Assembly (NCBI GenBank): GCA_964587855.1
Contig: CAZPLT010000001.1
Span: 1 to 64,000 of the forward strand
DNA length: 64,000 nt
Origin: WRCA01 sp964587855
GTDB lineage: Bacteria; Pseudomonadota; Alphaproteobacteria; Rs-D84
Direction: 5' to 3'
Below, one piece after another: positions 60,797-64,000 of this stretch (the stretch's first letter is position 1; the number at the start of each line of letters is the position of its first letter). A model generated the notes under the pieces. That model was not told the origin of the DNA and ran no database searches. It saw only the letters and a list, made by a program, of their open reading frames with translations. A program made the position numbers and the translations under genes.

Positions 60797-60823
60797 TTGA
60801 CAAATATAATATATTAGTATAAT
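60797..60823 (+). promoter_or_regulatory. Promoter TTGACA-15-TATAAT
   Basis: TTGACA 60797-60802 and TATAAT 60818-60823, both perfect hexamers with a 15-nt spacer. It shares the TTAGTATAA flank with the 55708 promoter region. Confidence 0.7.
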
Positions 60824-60853
60824 ATACGATGCCTAAACAAAAGAGTGTTAGAA

Positions 60854-61399
60854 ATGAAACCATTAAGAATATTTGATAAAATAAAGTTATTTACTGGCAT
60901 AAAAATGCCAGAGTCTTTGCCTGTGAATTGGCAACAAAATTATCCATGGTTTAATTTTGAAATAATAAAGCCTGGTAATTATATATTAAATAATAAAACC
61001 GGATATTCAATAGATGAATTTATGTCGCCAGAAGCAAGAAAAGAATGTTTTAAAACATTCAATAGAAGAAATATTGAAGAAGGTGGTACAGCAATAAAAC
61101 GTATAGCAATGGTATCATGTTCTAATTCTGCAGGATATGACTTTTATAAATTTACAAATGGTTGGATCCCAGTCCAAGATAGCCATAACAACGAAGCGAA
61201 TATAAACACAGCATGTTTAATAGAATATAATGATGGGACAAATACTGGTTGGCTTAAGTGGTCTTCTAATAAGACTATTAAGGGCTCATTGAGTGAGATT
61301 AATATTCTTTTATTTCTTTTGGCGAATTCCAATAATCATCATTGCAGAATTTGTGCCAGAGAAGCACGCAGTCAATATATTGCATCATTAATTCGATAA
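60854..61399 (+). CDS. Hypothetical protein
   Basis: This 181-aa soluble protein starts at the ATG at 60854 (MKPLRIFDKIKLFTG). No signal peptide or membrane helix is seen. It has several Trp and an HHCRIC motif near the C-terminus that could bind a metal, though that is a guess. No family is recognised. It has its own strong promoter and ends in the terminator shared with rph. It is AT-rich and may be lineage-specific. Confidence 0.75.
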   Translation: MKPLRIFDKIKLFTGIKMPESLPVNWQQNYPWFNFEIIKPGNYILNNKTGYSIDEFMSPEARKECFKTFNRRNIEEGGTAIKRIAMVSCSNSAGYDFYKFTNGWIPVQDSHNNEANINTACLIEYNDGTNTGWLKWSSNKTIKGSLSEINILLFLLANSNNHHCRICAREARSQYIASLIR

Positions 61400-61410
61400 T
61401 AAAATAAAAA

Positions 61411-61434
61411 CGCGGCGTTTGCCGCGTCTTTTAT
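61411..61434. terminator. Terminator between the hypothetical gene and rph
   Basis: CGCGGC-GTTT-GCCGCG followed by TCTTTTATT; A-run on the left, so bidirectional. Confidence 0.75.
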
Positions 61435-62144
61435 TCCAAAACTTGTTTTTGTAAATCTATTAATTTTGTGCAACCGCCCGCGGCCAATTTCATCAGTTCT
61501 GACATTTTATCGGCGTCAAATGGATGGTCTTCGCCGGTTGCTTGGACCTCTATAAATTTTCCGTCACCGCTTACAACAAAGTTAGCGTCCAAATCTGCGG
61601 TTGAATCTTCTTCGTAATCCAAATCCAAAATTAATTCCCCATTACGCACGCCCGCGCTGACCGCGGCAACATAATCTGAAATTGGATTTTCACGAATCCG
61701 ACCCTGGGTCAGCAGCCAATTAACCGCCTGTGTCAATGCGACAAATCCCCCGGTGATTGATGCGCAACGTGTTCCCCCATCAGCCTGGATAACATCACAA
61801 TCAATGGTGATTGTATGTTTCCCCAATTTCTCCAAATCACATACACTGCGAAATGCGCGACCAATTAATCTGGTAATTTCTGCATTACGATGATCTTCCA
61901 GTTGTTGTTTGCGTCCTTTGCGAACCTCTACGGCACGTGGCAACATATTGTATTCTGCTGTAATCCAACCGCCGGTTTTATTTTGCTGACGTTTCCAAAG
62001 TGGTTGATTGAAATCCACTGATGCGGTGCAGATAATATGAGTTCCACCAATTTTAATCAGACACGAACCTTCGGCCCATTTATTGATATTGGTTTCAATT
62101 GATACCGGACGAATTTGGTCGTTTTTCCGCATACTTGGTCGCAT
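61431..62144 (-). CDS. rph: Ribonuclease PH
   Basis: RNase PH trims tRNA 3' ends with phosphate. The 237-aa product has MRKNDQIRPVSIE near the start, the phosphate-site RKGRKQQLEDHRNAEITRLIGRA region, CDVIQADGGTRCASITGG and the C-terminal DLDYEEDSTAD and EVQATGE motifs. Length is normal. The start is the ATG at 62144; an alternative Met lies 4 codons on. It is often near hrcA-grpE in alphaproteobacteria, but not here. Confidence 0.96.
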   Translation of the reverse strand: MRPSMRKNDQIRPVSIETNINKWAEGSCLIKIGGTHIICTASVDFNQPLWKRQQNKTGGWITAEYNMLPRAVEVRKGRKQQLEDHRNAEITRLIGRAFRSVCDLEKLGKHTITIDCDVIQADGGTRCASITGGFVALTQAVNWLLTQGRIRENPISDYVAAVSAGVRNGELILDLDYEEDSTADLDANFVVSGDGKFIEVQATGEDHPFDADKMSELMKLAAGGCTKLIDLQKQVLE

Positions 62145-62254
62145 AAAGATTCCTTTTTATTATTTTAATGCAGTATAAATTAGAAAGAACAAATTGCAAT
62201 TGCTTTTTTACCCCGCAAGAGGTATCCTTCTTTCCTGTAAAAAAGGATAAAAAA

Positions 62255-63277
62255 GTGTCGGTAAAATTTAAACGATTGATGAAAAAAATTATTTCTTGGG
62301 CGGGAGTTTTCTTTTTTATTATTGCAATCGGAATGCTTTATTGGCAATTACGCAATTATTCTTTATCTGAAATTGTACACGCATTAATGCAAATCCCCTT
62401 TATGAATTTGGTTTGGGCATCTATTGCATGTTTGGCTGGTTATATCGCACTCAGCTTTTATGATTATTTGGCTTTGCGTTATGTTGGGAAAATGGTCAGC
62501 TGGTGGAAATGGATGCTGGCGGGAATTTTGGGATTTGCTATATCCAATAATGCTGGACATGCGGTTGTGTCAGGCGGTGCGATTCGGTACAGACTTTATA
62601 CCAGATGGCGTATTCGCGCTGGGGATATAGTAAAAATGTTGACTTATAATGGATTTACTTACTTTTTGGGTTGCGCAGCAATAGTTGTTCTGGGATATTT
62701 CTTGGTTCCGCATGCATTATTTGCGGATTCGGTCGGTGCCAGTATAGGGATACACGCGTTATTCATTTTTTGTGTTGCTGCACTGGGTGCATATTTTGCA
62801 ATGACACAATTATTTCGCAATAAAACAATAAAAATAGGTGAAATATCTTTTCAAATTCCCACAACCAAAGCAGCATTTTTCCAGGTATTTTTGGGTATGT
62901 TGGATACAACTTTGGCGGGGATGGTTCTTTATTTTTGCTTGATTCCATTTGTAGACATTCAGATTACTACTTTCATAGGCTTGTTTGTAATTGCCCAGGT
63001 GGCGGGGGTATTCAGCCAGGTTCCCGGTGGCATTGGTGTATTTGAAAGCATATTTTTATTGGCATTACCCGGGGATGTTGATCGTGCCAGCATTTTCGGT
63101 GCATTATTGGCATATAGAATAATTTATTATGTTTTGCCACTGATTGGGGCAGGTGGATTGTTTGTTATTTATGAAAATTGGTTAAGGGCACGTATGAAAA
63201 GATGGCTGGCCGAAGCCGCCGCATTGGCACAAAAATTGCCACGTCCTAAAATGCCCCGTATTTCGCGAAAAAAATAA
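62255..63277 (+). CDS. Flippase-like / lysylphosphatidylglycerol synthetase TM-region family membrane protein
   Basis: This polytopic membrane protein (about 340 aa from the GTG at 62255) has some eight hydrophobic helices and the family landmarks ALRYVGK, GFAISNNAGHAVVSGGAIRYRLY and QVPGGIGVFESIFLL. Members belong to the YbhN / UPF0104 group, proposed to move lipids or lipid-linked precursors. GTG with AAAGGAT 7 nt upstream is preferred; an in-frame ATG at 62168 would add a polar 29-residue tail lacking family character. Transport role is inferred from the family. Confidence 0.85.
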   Translation: MSVKFKRLMKKIISWAGVFFFIIAIGMLYWQLRNYSLSEIVHALMQIPFMNLVWASIACLAGYIALSFYDYLALRYVGKMVSWWKWMLAGILGFAISNNAGHAVVSGGAIRYRLYTRWRIRAGDIVKMLTYNGFTYFLGCAAIVVLGYFLVPHALFADSVGASIGIHALFIFCVAALGAYFAMTQLFRNKTIKIGEISFQIPTTKAAFFQVFLGMLDTTLAGMVLYFCLIPFVDIQITTFIGLFVIAQVAGVFSQVPGGIGVFESIFLLALPGDVDRASIFGALLAYRIIYYVLPLIGAGGLFVIYENWLRARMKRWLAEAAALAQKLPRPKMPRISRKK

Positions 63278-63329
63278 ATTTCTTGCCAGTTGTAAAATTC
63301 CGTGATAGCATCCATGATGTAACTTAAAA

Positions 63330-63569
63330 ATGGGTGAATTGGTGTTATTTCTAACTCTAATTTTTTCAATTTGCATCGCGCTTTGTGTTGTTTTGTTTAT
63401 GCGATCCCCTGGAATGGCCACAGGCCCATGGGGACAGGTTGGAACCATATTTATTTTTGCCCCAAATGAAAAAGGATTTATAAATGAGCAAGAAAATATA
63501 CGTGGATGCGGTCCACCCGGAAGAAACGCGGGTTGTGGTCGTGGATCCGGCAAACAATCGGGTTTCTGA
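63330..63569 (+). CDS. Doubtful small membrane ORF upstream of RNase E
   Basis: A 79-aa reading frame with one hydrophobic N-terminal helix (about residues 3-24). It overlaps the start of the RNase E gene by 86 nt in another frame, and its C-terminal third is the shifted reading of that gene. No good ribosome binding site. Probably spurious. Confidence 0.2.
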   Translation: MGELVLFLTLIFSICIALCVVLFMRSPGMATGPWGQVGTIFIFAPNEKGFINEQENIRGCGPPGRNAGCGRGSGKQSGF

Positions 63570-64000
63570 TTTTGATGTAGAAACAACGACTAAACCTCAA
63601 ATCAAAGGTAATATTTATCTGGCAAAAGTAATCAGGGTTGAACCATCCCTGCAAGCTGCTTTTGTTGATTATGGCACTGGGAAAAATGGATTTATGCCAT
63701 TTTCCGAAATTCATCCAGATTATTATCAAGTACCAGCAGAACAGAAAAAAAAGCTTTTGGAAATGGCACATGCGGCCATTGTTGATGATGATGACGATCC
63801 AAATGAAGATGCCGAAACCATAGATTATGATGATAATGATGCGGGCGAAGATAACAAAGAATTTCAAAAACGTGCCCGGGAATTTAGAATTCAAGATGTA
63901 ATCAAACCTAAACAGATTTTACTGATTCAGGGTGTCAAAGAAGAACGAGGTCAAAAAGGCGCTTCAATGACAACTTATTTGTCATTAGCGGGACGTTTTG
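63484..64000 (+). CDS. rne: Ribonuclease E/G, N-terminal part (runs off the window)
   Basis: From the ATG at 63484, with AAGGA 7 nt upstream, an open frame runs to the window end (172 codons). It starts MSKKIYVDAVHPEETRVVVV and reaches GNIYLAKVIRVEPSLQAAFVDYG and GFMPFSEIHP, the S1-domain signature of RNase E/G. An acidic insert (DDDDDPNEDAETIDYDDND, around residues 100-120) interrupts the S1 domain, a trait known from alphaproteobacterial RNase E. The catalytic DNase-I-like domain lies beyond the window. Confidence 0.9.
   Translation, partial: MSKKIYVDAVHPEETRVVVVDPANNRVSDFDVETTTKPQIKGNIYLAKVIRVEPSLQAAFVDYGTGKNGFMPFSEIHPDYYQVPAEQKKKLLEMAHAAIVDDDDDPNEDAETIDYDDNDAGEDNKEFQKRAREFRIQDVIKPKQILLIQGVKEERGQKGASMTTYLSLAGRF

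Noticed and set aside
1..64000. CRISPR array, prophage, transposase or rRNA
   Set aside because: I looked for regularly spaced repeats, phage structural or integrase genes, IS transposases and rRNA and saw none; the only tyrosine recombinase fits Xer.

Overview
The window is AT-rich and densely coded. It looks like a chromosomal piece from an uncultured alphaproteobacterium, probably a reduced-genome or host/gut-associated lineage. The support is the spc/alpha ribosomal operon order (rplO-secY-rpsM-rpsK-rpoA-rplQ), the alphaproteobacterial gene types (tilS-ftsH, priA-miaA, clpP-clpX, infA, RNase E with an acidic insert) and standard TGA stops. The exact clade cannot be fixed by eye. Two runs of exactly 100 N (15279-15378 and 46064-46163) are scaffold gaps, typical of a metagenome-assembled genome.

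Layout. 1-4.8 kb: ribosomal/secY/rpoA cluster, with no adk between secY and rpsM, an extra 72-aa membrane ORF before secY, and internal promoters and terminators. 4.8-7.4 kb: three minus-strand genes of mostly unknown function. 7.5-22.1 kb: an accessory region rich in exported cysteine-rich proteins, interrupted by two small paralogous proteins, clpX-clpP, infA, tRNA-Arg and secG. 22.1-22.7 kb: a repeat-like intergenic stretch with G/C-run hairpins, a 5' half copy of tRNA-Pro and the intact tRNA-Pro. 22.7-36.2 kb: housekeeping genes (sod, priA, miaA, gapA, MBL hydrolase, ftsH, tilS, LOG, xer, FKBP lipoprotein), an isolated virB11 ATPase and a membrane-anchored beta-repeat protein. 36.3-46.3 kb: another large cysteine-rich protein, polA, an outer-membrane barrel, pth and a three-gene operon of exported proteins. 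46.3-49 kb: ppiD-like, tpiA, grpE. 49-58.1 kb: a 1172-aa ankyrin/subtilase-like autotransporter whose catalytic residues appear lost, a 991-aa cysteine-rich protein, a strongly promoted small lipoprotein-like gene and an InlB-repeat protein. 58.1-64 kb: DUF167, HIT, groESL, a hypothetical, rph, a flippase-like membrane protein and the 5' part of RNase E.

The most striking feature is a paralogous family of exported proteins, scattered over at least six loci. With its likely relatives it fills about 19 kb (30%) of the window. Five large members share an N-terminal signature C-x6-C-x4-C-x9-C-x-C-S (one has a longer third spacer). All then carry many further Cx6C units, often paired as C-x6-C-x4/6-CG-x5-C. 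Several also have glycine-zipper segments. I do not recognise this family from any named system. My reading is a secreted, disulfide-stabilised helical-repeat family of the cell envelope. SecY, SecG, PpiD, an FKBP lipoprotein and an outer-membrane barrel are encoded nearby, but they are general envelope factors and not evidence of a dedicated system.

Two promoter styles recur. An extended -10 (TGNTAWAAT) precedes many housekeeping and cysteine-rich genes. Near-perfect TTGACA-16-TATAAT promoters precede lineage-specific hypotheticals. Several genes have the -10 only 7-9 nt from the ATG, suggesting leaderless mRNAs.
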